18,842 nucleotides of DNA, from contig JARKQP010000267.1 of the NCBI GenBank assembly GCA_029974875.1, positions 1 to 18,842 on the forward strand, written 5' to 3'. The notes beneath the pieces were generated by a model, which searched no databases, was not told where the DNA came from, and saw only the letters and a list, made by a program, of their open reading frames with translations. This DNA is from Mobilitalea sp. GTDB taxonomy: Bacteria > Bacillota_A > Clostridia > Lachnospirales > Lachnospiraceae. Of this stretch, positions 1 through 7,491 are shown piece after piece. The position numbers were made by a program, and so were the translations under genes. Position 1 is the first letter of the stretch; each line of letters opens with the position of its first letter.

Positions 1-3
1 CAT

Positions 4-27
4 ATCCGCATCCTTATCCGTATCCTT
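4..27. repeat. hexamer microsatellite downstream of rpe
   Basis: Four consecutive 6-mers of the form ATCCNN (ATCCGC, ATCCTT, ATCCGT, ATCCTT) lie near the window edge. Looser relatives (TTATCC, TATTGT, TTATTATCC) continue to about position 90. No gene is visible in 1-96. The minus-strand gene that normally follows rpe in this neighbourhood (thiN) would begin beyond the window, so this may be the spacer in front of it. Compare the second hexamer run at 18223-18246. Confidence 0.6.
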
Positions 28-96
28 TATTAGCATTCTTATAGGTATTGTTATTATCCCTATTGTTATCCTTATTATATGGACTAAAAAGTGAAT

Positions 97-783
97 TTAT
101 AAGGCATCTGTGCCTGATCCAACTGCTTCGAATTCTTCAAACTTCTTCTTAAACCCGGCGATGTTTTCCTCCATGTCGCCCCGGAATACACAGGTGCCTG
201 CCACGATAACATTGGCACCGGCACTCATGACGCGTTCTACATTATCCACGCCGATGCCCCCGTCTACCTGGATATCAATTTCCTTTCCGGTTTTTTGTAT
301 CATTTCCTTTAAGGCTGCGATCTTAGGAAGTGTCGCTTCAATAAAGGACTGGCCTCCAAAGCCGGGATTTACGGTCATAACCAAAACCATATCAAGCTCC
401 CCGAGCACATACTCCAGGACGCTTGCCGGTGTTGCCGGATTTAAGGAAACTCCCACCTTTAGCCCAAGCTCCTTGATCCTCATAACCGTCCGGTGAAGAT
501 GCTTGCAGGCCTCCGCATGGACCGTAATCAGATCAGCGCCCGCCTCCTTGAAGGCTTCCACATAGCGGATCGGTTCCTCCACCATCAGATGTACGTCAAA
601 AACCAGCTTTGACTTTTTACGGATGGCTGCTATCACAGGCATGCCAAAGCTGATGCTGGGTACGAACATACCGTCCATAACATCAATATGGAGGTAGTCC
701 ACGCCCGCTTTTTCCAGGCGGCCGATCTGCTCTCCCAAAACCGTAAAGTCTGCTGCTAAAATAGATGGAGCAAGTTTCATCAT
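97..783 (-). CDS. rpe: ribulose-phosphate 3-epimerase
   Basis: Interconverts D-ribulose 5-phosphate and D-xylulose 5-phosphate in the cytosolic pentose phosphate pathway. The 228-residue product is a complete TIM barrel of normal length. It shows LAPSILAADF at residues 4-13, the metal and catalytic residues His32 and Asp34 in HIDVMDG, His65 in DVHLMV, the phosphate-loop motif NPGFGGQ at 139-145 and Asp174 in VDGGI. The open frame runs upstream to 924, but those 47 codons look non-coding. I place the start at ATG 783 because a purine-rich Shine-Dalgarno (GGAAAGGAAAGGG) ends 7 nt before it; the ATG at 780 is an alternative. It follows rsgA after a 221-bp gap that contains a hairpin and a repeat, so it may have its own transcription control. 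The last ten or so residues (EAVGSGTDAL) are a nonconserved tail. Confidence 0.95.
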   Translation of the reverse strand: MMKLAPSILAADFTVLGEQIGRLEKAGVDYLHIDVMDGMFVPSISFGMPVIAAIRKKSKLVFDVHLMVEEPIRYVEAFKEAGADLITVHAEACKHLHRTVMRIKELGLKVGVSLNPATPASVLEYVLGELDMVLVMTVNPGFGGQSFIEATLPKIAALKEMIQKTGKEIDIQVDGGIGVDNVERVMSAGANVIVAGTCVFRGDMEENIAGFKKKFEEFEAVGSGTDAL

Positions 784-857
784 ACTAAATCCCTTTCCTT
801 TCCCAGGGCGCACCTGGCTCTCCCTTAACAGTCTGCCATATATAATACAAGAATAAT

Positions 858-876
858 CCTCCGCCTTAAGCGGAGG
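858..876 (-). other. GC-rich hairpin in the rsgA-rpe spacer
   Basis: CCTCCGC and GCGGAGG form a perfect 7-bp stem around a 5-nt loop, in an otherwise AT-rich spacer about 75 nt upstream of the rpe start. On the minus strand it is followed by ATTATTCTTGTATT rather than a clean T run, so it is at best a weak terminator for the upstream operon. It could also be a 5'-leader stem that buries a GGAGG sequence. Role not established. Confidence 0.5.
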
Positions 877-935
877 TAATATATACCCTATTTCTTTTTT
901 ATACCGTACTTTCTTATACCGCATTTTGGCAGATA

Positions 936-988
936 ATTGCGAAACTCAAGAACTGTCGCTGTTTTCACTGGGCATACTGTCCGTAATT
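936..988. repeat. dispersed intergenic palindromic repeat, copy A
   Basis: Starts 17 bp past the rsgA stop. It shares ATTGCGAAAC, then a diverged 16-nt block, then TTTTCACTGG, with the element at 18163-18216, and the spacing is almost identical. Differences between the copies in the middle block are mostly transitions. In this copy the right-hand inverted arm is decayed (TCCGTAATT instead of TTTCGCAATT). Probably an old member of a small repeat family that sits between genes. Confidence 0.6.
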
Positions 989-1004
989 AGCTTTCACAGT
1001 CTGC

Positions 1005-1886
1005 TCAATAACGCTTTTTGCCCTTCAATTCGTTATACAGGACAACGTAATTCCCATAACGGATCCTACTTATTTTCCCATCCGCCAAGGCCTGCTTCAC
1101 AGCACAGCCGGGCTCATTCAGATGGCTGCAGCCGCCAAAGCGGCAGCCTTCCTCATATTCTTTAAATTCCATGAAATAAGCCTTCAGCTCCTCCTTTTCT
1201 ATCTCATCGATATATAAGGAGCTAAAGCCGGGGGTATCCATCACGTAGGTATCCTGCTCCACATAAATCAGCTCCGAATGCCTCGTCGTATGCTTCCCCC
1301 TCTTTATCTTACTGCTGACATCTCCCGTCTCCATCCTTACTTCCGGCTGGAGCAGGTTGATAAAGGTCGATTTACCAACTCCGGAGGGTCCTGCCAGCAC
1401 GGTGGTCTTCCCCTTCAGCCTTTCCCTAAGCCCTAAAATACCATCCTGACGCCGCAGGCTGGTAAAAACCACCTGGTACCCACACAGCCGGTAGGTCTCC
1501 TGCAATAGGGTAAGCTCCTTCCCGTCTGCAATATCCATCTTATTAAAGCATACCACTGTGTCCAGCCTTTGCCTCTGCATCATAATCAAAAAACGGTCCA
1601 GGAGATTTAAGTTCGGCTCAGGCTCCGCTGCTGCAAATATAACCATAGCCTGATCCACATTCGCAACAGCAGGTCTGATTAATTCATTCTTCCGTGGTAA
1701 AATCCTGGAGATGGTGCCACAGCCTTCGGGTTGATTATCGGTAGCAATCAGGACATCATCCCCCACCAGGGGCTTAATATTCTGATTACGGAAAATCCCT
1801 TTTGCCTTACATTCATAAATTCTGTCTTCCGTTGGTACATGAATATAATAAAATCCAGCAATTCCCTTGACAATCTTCCCTTTCAA
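1005..1886 (-). CDS. rsgA: ribosome small-subunit maturation GTPase RsgA
   Basis: A circularly permuted GTPase that acts late in 30S subunit assembly (YloQ/CpgA in Bacillus). At 293 residues it is full length. It has an N-terminal OB-fold (about 1-70), then the GTPase motifs in permuted order: G4 NKMD 115-118, G1 GPSGVGKS 166-173 and G3 DTPG 217-220. A C-terminal zinc site is formed by Cys248, Cys253, His255 and Cys261. The start is TTG at 1886: a GGAGGG ribosome binding site lies 5 nt upstream, inside the last codons of prkC, so the two genes are almost contiguous (1 nt apart) and probably translationally coupled. In Bacillus subtilis the homologue is a PrkC substrate, which fits the pairing; whether that holds here is inference. 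Confidence 0.96.
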   Translation of the reverse strand: MKGKIVKGIAGFYYIHVPTEDRIYECKAKGIFRNQNIKPLVGDDVLIATDNQPEGCGTISRILPRKNELIRPAVANVDQAMVIFAAAEPEPNLNLLDRFLIMMQRQRLDTVVCFNKMDIADGKELTLLQETYRLCGYQVVFTSLRRQDGILGLRERLKGKTTVLAGPSGVGKSTFINLLQPEVRMETGDVSSKIKRGKHTTRHSELIYVEQDTYVMDTPGFSSLYIDEIEKEELKAYFMEFKEYEEGCRFGGCSHLNEPGCAVKQALADGKISRIRYGNYVVLYNELKGKKRY

Positions 1887-1887
1887 G

Positions 1888-3987
1888 CTAACCCTCCACA
1901 GGTGTAAAATTCACGCTCCAGGTTGCTTCATTGGATTCACCCGGAACAATATATACTTCACCGTCAACGTACATCTTCACGATACCCTTGCCTCCGCTGC
2001 TGCTGTCAACAGGGATCGAGAAAGGAAAATCATCTGCAGTGAGGAAATCACTATAGATCTCATACGCCGGTTCCCCGTCCTTCTCTAATTCAAGGGTAAT
2101 TTCAGCCGTCTGTCCATGGCCATAGCCCTCCAAAGGATTCACATCAATGGTAACCTGACCGACATAGCCTCTTGCATTTGTAGAGCCCTGGTTAATTGTA
2201 ATATCAATTACCGTACCGCTTGCAACCTTTTCGCCTACGGAATAATTCTGGTACATTACCTGGCCCACCGCATAGATATCGGAGGAATCATAGGATACGG
2301 AACCCTTCTTCAGCCCCGCGCCAGCTATAGCTGCATCTGCCTGTGCCTCTGTCATTCCAAGCAAATTCGGCACCGTAACATTCTTAGATCCATTGCTGAC
2401 ATATACCGTAACCGAATCTCCTGCAGTAACCATGGTTCCGCGCTCAGGTAAGGTATTAATTACCTTGCCGGCCTCCACCTCGTCATTGTTTGGATATTCG
2501 TGTGTAAGGGTTAATCCTTTTTCCACCAGCTTCTTATCTGCCTGTGCTTCTGTCAGTCCATAGACATCCGGCAGCGCAAAGGTCTCTTTGCCAGTGCTGA
2601 TGGTCAGTATGACGCTTTCACCCGGCAGCATATTGTTCCCTGCTTCCGGATACTGCTTCATAACAACCCCTGCCTCATAGGTATCGGAAAAGTCCTCGTC
2701 AAATTCAATGAACACATCCTTATCCTTGGATTCCAGAATTGCCACTGCATCATCTTTTTTATATCCGAGTACCGGCGGCATAGCATAGGTTTCTCCGGTG
2801 CCGGTGACGGTAGGTGATGCCCCTCCGGTAGGCATTACAGTTACGGTCGGGGTGGGCGCTGCCGGCTCTCCCTTACGCGCATTATTCGATATAAACCAAA
2901 CGATGGCAACGACAATTGCGATAACAATCAAGGCGCTGACACCAACCGTCAGCCATACGAATACCTTCTCCACCTTGGCGTCCACCGTGTCCAGCTCTTC
3001 CTCCTCTTCCTCATCAAACTTTCCTGGGGTAAGGTTCTTCGTGACACGCAGGTCATCCTGGGAGTAAGCACCGCTCTTTATTTTGCTTAAATCATCTGAA
3101 ATATTGATGGTTGGTGAATCCGTGGCAGAGAATGCCGGAATCTGGACGAAATCCCCGTCCGGATTGGTAATTGCCTTCTTCAAATCAGAAATCAGTTCAG
3201 AAGCAGTATGATATCTGCGCTCCGGCCTTTTCTGCATACATTTCTGGACAATTTTATCTATACTGACAGGAATCTCCGGATCCAGCTCACGCAGGGGCAT
3301 AGCCTCCCCCTGTATATGGAGCAGGGCAACAGAGACCGTATTGTCACCGGCAAAGGGTACCTTTCCCGATAGCATTTCATAGAGGGTCACACCCAGGGAA
3401 TAGATATCACTTTTTTCATCACTGTATCCGCCCCTTGCCTGTTCCGGGGATAAATAATGCACGGAGCCCATTGCATTAGAAGTAATCGTATTCGAGGTTG
3501 TAGCCTTCGCAATACCGAAATCTGTAACTTTTACTTTTCCATCTCTGGAAATAATTATGTTCTGGGGTTTTATATCCCTATGAATGATATGGTTGTCATG
3601 GGCAGCCTCCATACCTTGGGCAATCTGGATTGCAATTCCGACTGCCTCCTTGATCTCGAGCTTACCCTTTCTTTCAATGAAACGCTTTAGGGTGATCCCC
3701 TCCACTAATTCCATTACAATATAATGTAAACCATTGTCGTCCCCGACATCATAAACATTCACGATATTCGGATGGGATAATCCGGCTGCTGACTGGGCTT
3801 CTCCCCTGAATTTATTGACAAAACTCTTATCACTGGAATATTCCGGCTTTAGTACCTTTATCGCTACAAAACGATTCAGCCTCTGGTCTTTGGCCTTATA
3901 TACATCAGCCATACCGCCTGAACCCGCTTTATCAATGACTTCATAGCGATCGCTGATAATCATACCTGGTTTCAACATTTTTTTCAT
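1888..3987 (-). CDS. prkC: PASTA-domain Ser/Thr protein kinase (PrkC/Stk1 type)
   Basis: A membrane kinase that senses peptidoglycan fragments through extracellular PASTA domains and phosphorylates cell-wall, translation and metabolic proteins. The kinase domain (about 15-270) shows the glycine loop GSGGMADVY, Lys44 in VAIK, catalytic Asp138 in HRDIKPQN, Asp156 in DFG and an activation loop rich in Thr/Ser. A juxtamembrane segment with an acidic run (DEEEEEE, about 325-331) precedes one transmembrane helix (about 342-366), a Pro/Thr/Gly linker and three PASTA repeats (about 401-468, 469-535, 536-603). A further extracellular segment (604-699) follows that I do not recognise. The ATG at 3987 has AGAGGTGA directly upstream; an ATG three codons later is an alternative. 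It lies 11 nt after prpC, the usual kinase-phosphatase pair. Length 699 residues, within the family range. Confidence 0.96.
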   Translation of the reverse strand: MKKMLKPGMIISDRYEVIDKAGSGGMADVYKAKDQRLNRFVAIKVLKPEYSSDKSFVNKFRGEAQSAAGLSHPNIVNVYDVGDDNGLHYIVMELVEGITLKRFIERKGKLEIKEAVGIAIQIAQGMEAAHDNHIIHRDIKPQNIIISRDGKVKVTDFGIAKATTSNTITSNAMGSVHYLSPEQARGGYSDEKSDIYSLGVTLYEMLSGKVPFAGDNTVSVALLHIQGEAMPLRELDPEIPVSIDKIVQKCMQKRPERRYHTASELISDLKKAITNPDGDFVQIPAFSATDSPTINISDDLSKIKSGAYSQDDLRVTKNLTPGKFDEEEEEELDTVDAKVEKVFVWLTVGVSALIVIAIVVAIVWFISNNARKGEPAAPTPTVTVMPTGGASPTVTGTGETYAMPPVLGYKKDDAVAILESKDKDVFIEFDEDFSDTYEAGVVMKQYPEAGNNMLPGESVILTISTGKETFALPDVYGLTEAQADKKLVEKGLTLTHEYPNNDEVEAGKVINTLPERGTMVTAGDSVTVYVSNGSKNVTVPNLLGMTEAQADAAIAGAGLKKGSVSYDSSDIYAVGQVMYQNYSVGEKVASGTVIDITINQGSTNARGYVGQVTIDVNPLEGYGHGQTAEITLELEKDGEPAYEIYSDFLTADDFPFSIPVDSSSGGKGIVKMYVDGEVYIVPGESNEATWSVNFTPVEG

Positions 3988-3998
3988 TCACCTCTTTT

Positions 3999-4718
3999 TC
4001 ACACCTTGATAATAATTATGGCGATGTTGTCCTTTCCGCCGTTCTGGTTTGCATATTTTACTAATGTTGCTGCCGCAGTCTCCAGCTCCTTGTTTTCCCT
4101 GATGATCTGCTCAATTGTCTCGTCCTCCAACATATTTGTCAGGCCGTCCGAGCACATAAGTACAATGTCCCCCTCTTCCAGGTTAACCTCAAAAAAATCT
4201 GGCCGGGCTTCCTCATTCGCCCCCAAAGCCCTGGTAATAATATTCTTATTGGGGTGAACCCTTGCTTCACTACGTTTTATTTCCCCGGTTTTCACCATCG
4301 CTTCCACCAGGCTGTGATCCTCTGTAATCTGCTTCATTTCTTTACCAATGACATAAAGCCTGCTATCACCAATGTTGGCAACATACATTTCCTGTCCAAA
4401 TATCGTTGCTACTACAAAGGTGGTCCCCATCCCCTCTAAATCACTTTGCTCCTGCGCTTTGCTTAGCAGGGCTTCATTTGTTTTGGCCAAGGCATCTTTA
4501 ATAGCTGAGACCGGTGTAGTCATCTCACTCTCTTCTATCTTTTGCCTAAAAAATTCCACACAGAATCTTGAAGCATAGTCACCCGCATTATGTCCACCCA
4601 TACCGTCTGCCACAACAAATAAATTCGGCAATATTCCAACGGCCGTCTCACTGCAATAAACATAATCCTGGTTTATCCTCCGTCGCTCTCCAATATCAGT
4701 TATTGAAAATGCTTTCAA
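3999..4718 (-). CDS. prpC: PP2C-family Ser/Thr phosphatase, partner of PrkC
   Basis: A Mn2+/Mg2+-dependent protein phosphatase that reverses PrkC phosphorylation. All PP2C motifs are present: RRINQDY near the N-terminus, VADGMGGHNAGD (metal-binding Asp), NIGDSRLYV, ITEDHSLV, CSDGLTNM and the closing GGKDNIA. The start was chosen from the ribosome binding site. AGGAGGTG at 4724-4731 lies 5 nt before a TTG at 4718, giving 239 residues beginning M-K-A-F-S. A longer frame opens with another TTG at 4742, but that would put the ribosome binding site inside the coding sequence. The gene follows rlmN by 27 bp and precedes prkC by 11 bp, so the three are probably cotranscribed. Confidence 0.95.
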   Translation of the reverse strand: MKAFSITDIGERRRINQDYVYCSETAVGILPNLFVVADGMGGHNAGDYASRFCVEFFRQKIEESEMTTPVSAIKDALAKTNEALLSKAQEQSDLEGMGTTFVVATIFGQEMYVANIGDSRLYVIGKEMKQITEDHSLVEAMVKTGEIKRSEARVHPNKNIITRALGANEEARPDFFEVNLEEGDIVLMCSDGLTNMLEDETIEQIIRENKELETAAATLVKYANQNGGKDNIAIIIIKV

Positions 4719-4723
4719 GCCTG

Positions 4724-4731
4724 CACCTCCT
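4724..4731 (-). promoter_or_regulatory. ribosome binding site deciding the prpC start
   Basis: AGGAGGTG on the minus strand, a near-consensus Shine-Dalgarno, 5 nt before TTG 4718. It excludes the longer reading from TTG 4742 because it would lie within codons 4-7 of that frame. Confidence 0.85.
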
Positions 4732-4745
4732 AGTTTTCGCAACTG

Positions 4746-5789
4746 TTAGAGACTTGTATCATCCATATATCTCTTTCTCAGTTGCCCACAGGCAGCGTCA
4801 ATATCCGCGCCCATTTCTCTTCTTATAGTAACATTAATTCTGTATTTTTCAAGTATAAATTTAAATTTTTGTATATTTTCGCTCCCCGATTTCCTGTAAT
4901 TCCGCTCTTTAATCGGGTTGACGGGAATGAGATTTACGTGGCAATTGATACCCTTTATCAGCCTTGCCAGCTCCTTTGCATGCTCCTCTTTATCATTTAC
5001 GCCATCCACCAGGCTGTATTCAAAGGTCAGCCTCCTGCCTGTCTTTTCATAATAATACCCGAAGGCCTCCATCACCTCCGGCAGGCCGTATTTTGCTGCC
5101 ACCGGCATCATGGATTTCCTGATCTCATTATTGGGGGCATGCAGTGACAGTGCCAGGGTTACCGGGATCCCCTCCTCAGCAAAGGCCCGGATTTTATCCG
5201 GTATTCCACAGGTTGATACCGTAATGTTCCTGGCGCTGATATTTAACCCCTTTGGATCTATGACCAGCTTGAGGAAGCGGATCAGATTATCATAATTATC
5301 CAGGGGTTCACCGGTTCCCATTACCACAACATTGGATACCCTCTCCCCCGATATGGCCTGGATCCGGTAAATCTGGTCCAGCATTTCTGAGGGCAGCAGG
5401 TCCCTTTCCTTACCGCCTATGGTAGATGCACAGAACTTACATCCCATTTTGCATCCGACCTGTGAGGAAATACAGACGCTGTTTCCATGGTGGTATTTCA
5501 TGAGGACGCTTTCGATGACCCTGTCATCCATTAGACGGAATAAATATTTTATGGTTCCATCTGACGCAGAATGCAGGGAATCCACTTCCGTAAGTGCAGT
5601 TAACGCATACCTTTCCTTTAAGCTTTCCCTCAGCTCCTTTGACAGGTTGGTCATATCCTCAAAGCTGGTTGCCAGCTTAACATGGAGCCATTCATATACC
5701 TGCTTTGCCCGGAAGGCAGGGAGGCCAAGGCCCTTTAATTCCCCTTCCAGCTCTTCGAAATACAGGGATTTGATATCTATTTTATCCAT
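4746..5789 (-). CDS. rlmN: 23S rRNA (adenine-2503-C2)/tRNA methyltransferase RlmN
   Basis: A radical-SAM enzyme that methylates C2 of A2503 in 23S rRNA, and A37 of some tRNAs, by a ping-pong mechanism using two cysteines. The 347-residue protein is full length. The iron-sulfur cluster ligands are Cys113, Cys117 and Cys120 (CKMGCKFC), followed by the SAM-binding GTGEPLDNYDN segment. The C-terminal methyl-carrying cysteine is Cys334 in DAACGQLR. The presence of RlmN rather than Cfr is inferred from the conserved housekeeping context. The ATG at 5789 has AGGAAAGG about 13 nt upstream, a rather long spacing. The leader between this gene and rsmB holds the nested inverted repeat at 5839-5995, which would sit in its 5' untranslated region. 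Confidence 0.95.
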   Translation of the reverse strand: MDKIDIKSLYFEELEGELKGLGLPAFRAKQVYEWLHVKLATSFEDMTNLSKELRESLKERYALTALTEVDSLHSASDGTIKYLFRLMDDRVIESVLMKYHHGNSVCISSQVGCKMGCKFCASTIGGKERDLLPSEMLDQIYRIQAISGERVSNVVVMGTGEPLDNYDNLIRFLKLVIDPKGLNISARNITVSTCGIPDKIRAFAEEGIPVTLALSLHAPNNEIRKSMMPVAAKYGLPEVMEAFGYYYEKTGRRLTFEYSLVDGVNDKEEHAKELARLIKGINCHVNLIPVNPIKERNYRKSGSENIQKFKFILEKYRINVTIRREMGADIDAACGQLRKRYMDDTSL

Positions 5790-5838
5790 ACTGATTACAT
5801 TGCCTTTCCTATCGGCTCAAGAATAGCTAAAACATAAC

Positions 5839-5995
5839 TTCCGATAATCCTTTTCGAGGAACTTCACATATGTTCGAATCATCAGTGAAGAACGCTGTAC
5901 CTGCGTTCTTCCAGTGTGAGATTTAGAAATTCTTAGACACCGTCTTTTGGTGTCTTAGAATTTCTTCTCGCACTTTCCTCGAAAAGGAATCGGAA
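5839..5995. repeat. nested inverted repeat (three-way junction); candidate MITE or structured leader RNA
   Basis: Outer arms 5839-5861 and 5975-5995 are reverse complements over 21 positions (core TCCTTTTCGAGGAA), with a 2-nt AA bulge. Inside are two further hairpins. 5887-5895 pairs with 5903-5911 (GAAGAACGC/GCGTTCTTC, 9 bp perfect, 7-nt loop). 5925-5941 pairs with 5949-5965 (17 positions, one mismatch, 7-nt loop) and is extended by 5913-5920 with 5967-5974 (AGTGTGAG/CTCGCACT, one G-U type pair). The second hairpin abuts the outer arm directly. An alternative stem CTTCAC (5862-5867) with GTGAAG (5885-5890) competes with the first hairpin. There is no open frame inside. It lies between rsmB and rlmN, ending about 50 nt before the rlmN ATG. 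Confidence 0.8.
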
Positions 5996-6003
5996 CTAAT
6001 ATT

Positions 6004-7377
6004 TTAACTATTCCTCAATCTTTTTTTGCGGAACTTCGATATAAAAAATCCGTCCATATCATGAATTCCCGGAACCAGCTGCAGGTATCCTTCTTTTGTA
6101 GTCCCACTTTGCAGCTTATCAGGAAGATATTCATCCAGGCTTTCCGGACAGAGCCCCAGGTTCTCCAGGATCCATTCCCTATTTCCCTGGTTTTCCTCCT
6201 TATTGACGGTACAGGTACTAAAAATTAATACCCCATCTTCCTTTACATAGCTTTGTGCGACCTCCAAAATACTTCTTTGTAATCCCACTAATTCCTTCAG
6301 CTGGCTTTCCTTTAATTTATATTTTATATCCGACTTCTTACCAAGGACTCCCAGGCCGCTGCAGGGCAGGTCACAGATAACCACATCTGCCTGGCCTGTA
6401 ATTGTCTCATCCGGCAGGGTTGCATCCCATACCTTTGTTTCAACATTATCAAAGCCCATCCGGCGGATATTGTCCTCGATCAGCTTTGTCTTATAGGCCG
6501 TAAGATCCCTTGCAGATACCCTTTTTGCCGATTCAGCCGCGTGCAGTGCCTTGCCGCCCGGTGCAGCGCAGACATCCACAACAAAATCCCCGTGGTTTAT
6601 TCCTGCAACCTGGCAAACTAGCATTGAGCTGACATCCTGGACCGTAAAGCTGCCCTCCTGAAAGGAGGCTGATTTCTCTAAATAGTCAAAATCCTTAATT
6701 TTAAATGCATAGTCCAGATATTCGCTGTCCTGGGCCGTAATTCCTTCGCTTAATAAAAGCTCCTTTAATTGTCCCGGACTGATCTTTCTCCTATTACAGC
6801 GGATTGTCAGCTCCTTCTCCTTCAAGGACGCCTGGAGCATCCCTTCAACCTGGGAAAATTCATATTGCTTTAACAGCTCCTCCACCAGCCATCCGGGGAA
6901 GGAGTACATCACCTCAAGATATTTCACCTGGTTATTTTCCTGATCCGGATATTTTACCTGTTCCAGGCCTCTATTAATACTGCGCAGCACTCCGTTAACA
7001 AAACCGGATAAGCCGGAAAAGCCACGCTTTTTTGCGATTTTTACGGCTTCATTGCAAACTGCACTGGCTGGAACCTGATCCATGGACTGGAGCTGGTACA
7101 CACTCAGTCTTAGCAGATTGCGGATCAGGGGCTTCATCTTTTTTACCGGAACCTTCGAAAATTGGTCAATAATATAATCCAATTTCAGGTAGGCTTTGAC
7201 GGTTCCCTGGAACAGCCTCGATATAAATGCCCGCTCCTGCTTATCCAGCTCCTGGTTCATTTTCAAGGTCTGGTTCAGGACCCTATGACTGTATTTATCC
7301 CCTTCAATCACTTCAAGAAGCATATCCAGGACGATTTCTCTTTCCATCTTCATGTCCATGCCTATCACTATAGGCAT
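6004..7377 (-). CDS. rsmB: 16S rRNA (cytosine-967-C5)-methyltransferase RsmB
   Basis: Methylates C967 of 16S rRNA with SAM. The 457-residue protein has an N-terminal NusB-like helical RNA-binding domain (about 12-145) and a C-terminal Rossmann methyltransferase. SAM motif: VVDVCAAPGGK at 266-276. Motif IV: DLPCSG at 336-341, with Cys339 (product release). Motif VI: STCT, with Cys389, the expected nucleophile. The first in-frame ATG is 7377; AAGGAT lies about 7 nt upstream, in the loop of a small hairpin. In-frame ATGs at 7359, 7353 and 7347 are alternatives. It follows the zinc peptidase by about 114 bp. The Bacillus order priA-def-fmt-rsmB-rlmN-prpC-prkC-rsgA-rpe is retained, apart from the peptidase placed before it. 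Confidence 0.95.
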   Translation of the reverse strand: MPIVIGMDMKMEREIVLDMLLEVIEGDKYSHRVLNQTLKMNQELDKQERAFISRLFQGTVKAYLKLDYIIDQFSKVPVKKMKPLIRNLLRLSVYQLQSMDQVPASAVCNEAVKIAKKRGFSGLSGFVNGVLRSINRGLEQVKYPDQENNQVKYLEVMYSFPGWLVEELLKQYEFSQVEGMLQASLKEKELTIRCNRRKISPGQLKELLLSEGITAQDSEYLDYAFKIKDFDYLEKSASFQEGSFTVQDVSSMLVCQVAGINHGDFVVDVCAAPGGKALHAAESAKRVSARDLTAYKTKLIEDNIRRMGFDNVETKVWDATLPDETITGQADVVICDLPCSGLGVLGKKSDIKYKLKESQLKELVGLQRSILEVAQSYVKEDGVLIFSTCTVNKEENQGNREWILENLGLCPESLDEYLPDKLQSGTTKEGYLQLVPGIHDMDGFFISKFRKKRLRNS

Positions 7378-7395
7378 TGCCCATCCTTACGGGCA
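7358..7395 (-). promoter_or_regulatory. two tandem hairpins around the rsmB start codon
   Basis: ATGCCTAT (7358-7365) and ATAGGCAT (7370-7377) form a perfect 8-bp stem with a 4-nt loop; its 5' end in the transcript is the rsmB ATG itself. Immediately upstream TGCCC (7378-7382) and GGGCA (7391-7395) form a 5-bp stem whose 8-nt loop carries the AAGGAT ribosome binding site. Together they would hide the start codon and present the binding site in a loop. Function is inference; if translation starts at a later ATG, the first stem would be leader. Confidence 0.5.
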
Positions 7396-7491
7396 TTGCT
7401 TCTACATCGCACAAATCGCCATAAAAGTGCCGGCATGGATCCAGTCCCCCCTTCGCTTACTGATTTTATTTCTTTCAGCCTTCCGGCCGGA

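Noticed and set aside
784..924. In-frame N-terminal extension of rpe by 47 codons
   Set aside because: The extension contains a GC hairpin and lacks family similarity; a strong ribosome binding site precedes ATG 783, where the conserved barrel begins.
5839..5995. Nested stems as a CRISPR array or tRNA
   Set aside because: There are no regularly spaced direct repeats, and the stems do not give a cloverleaf with the conserved T-loop or anticodon features.
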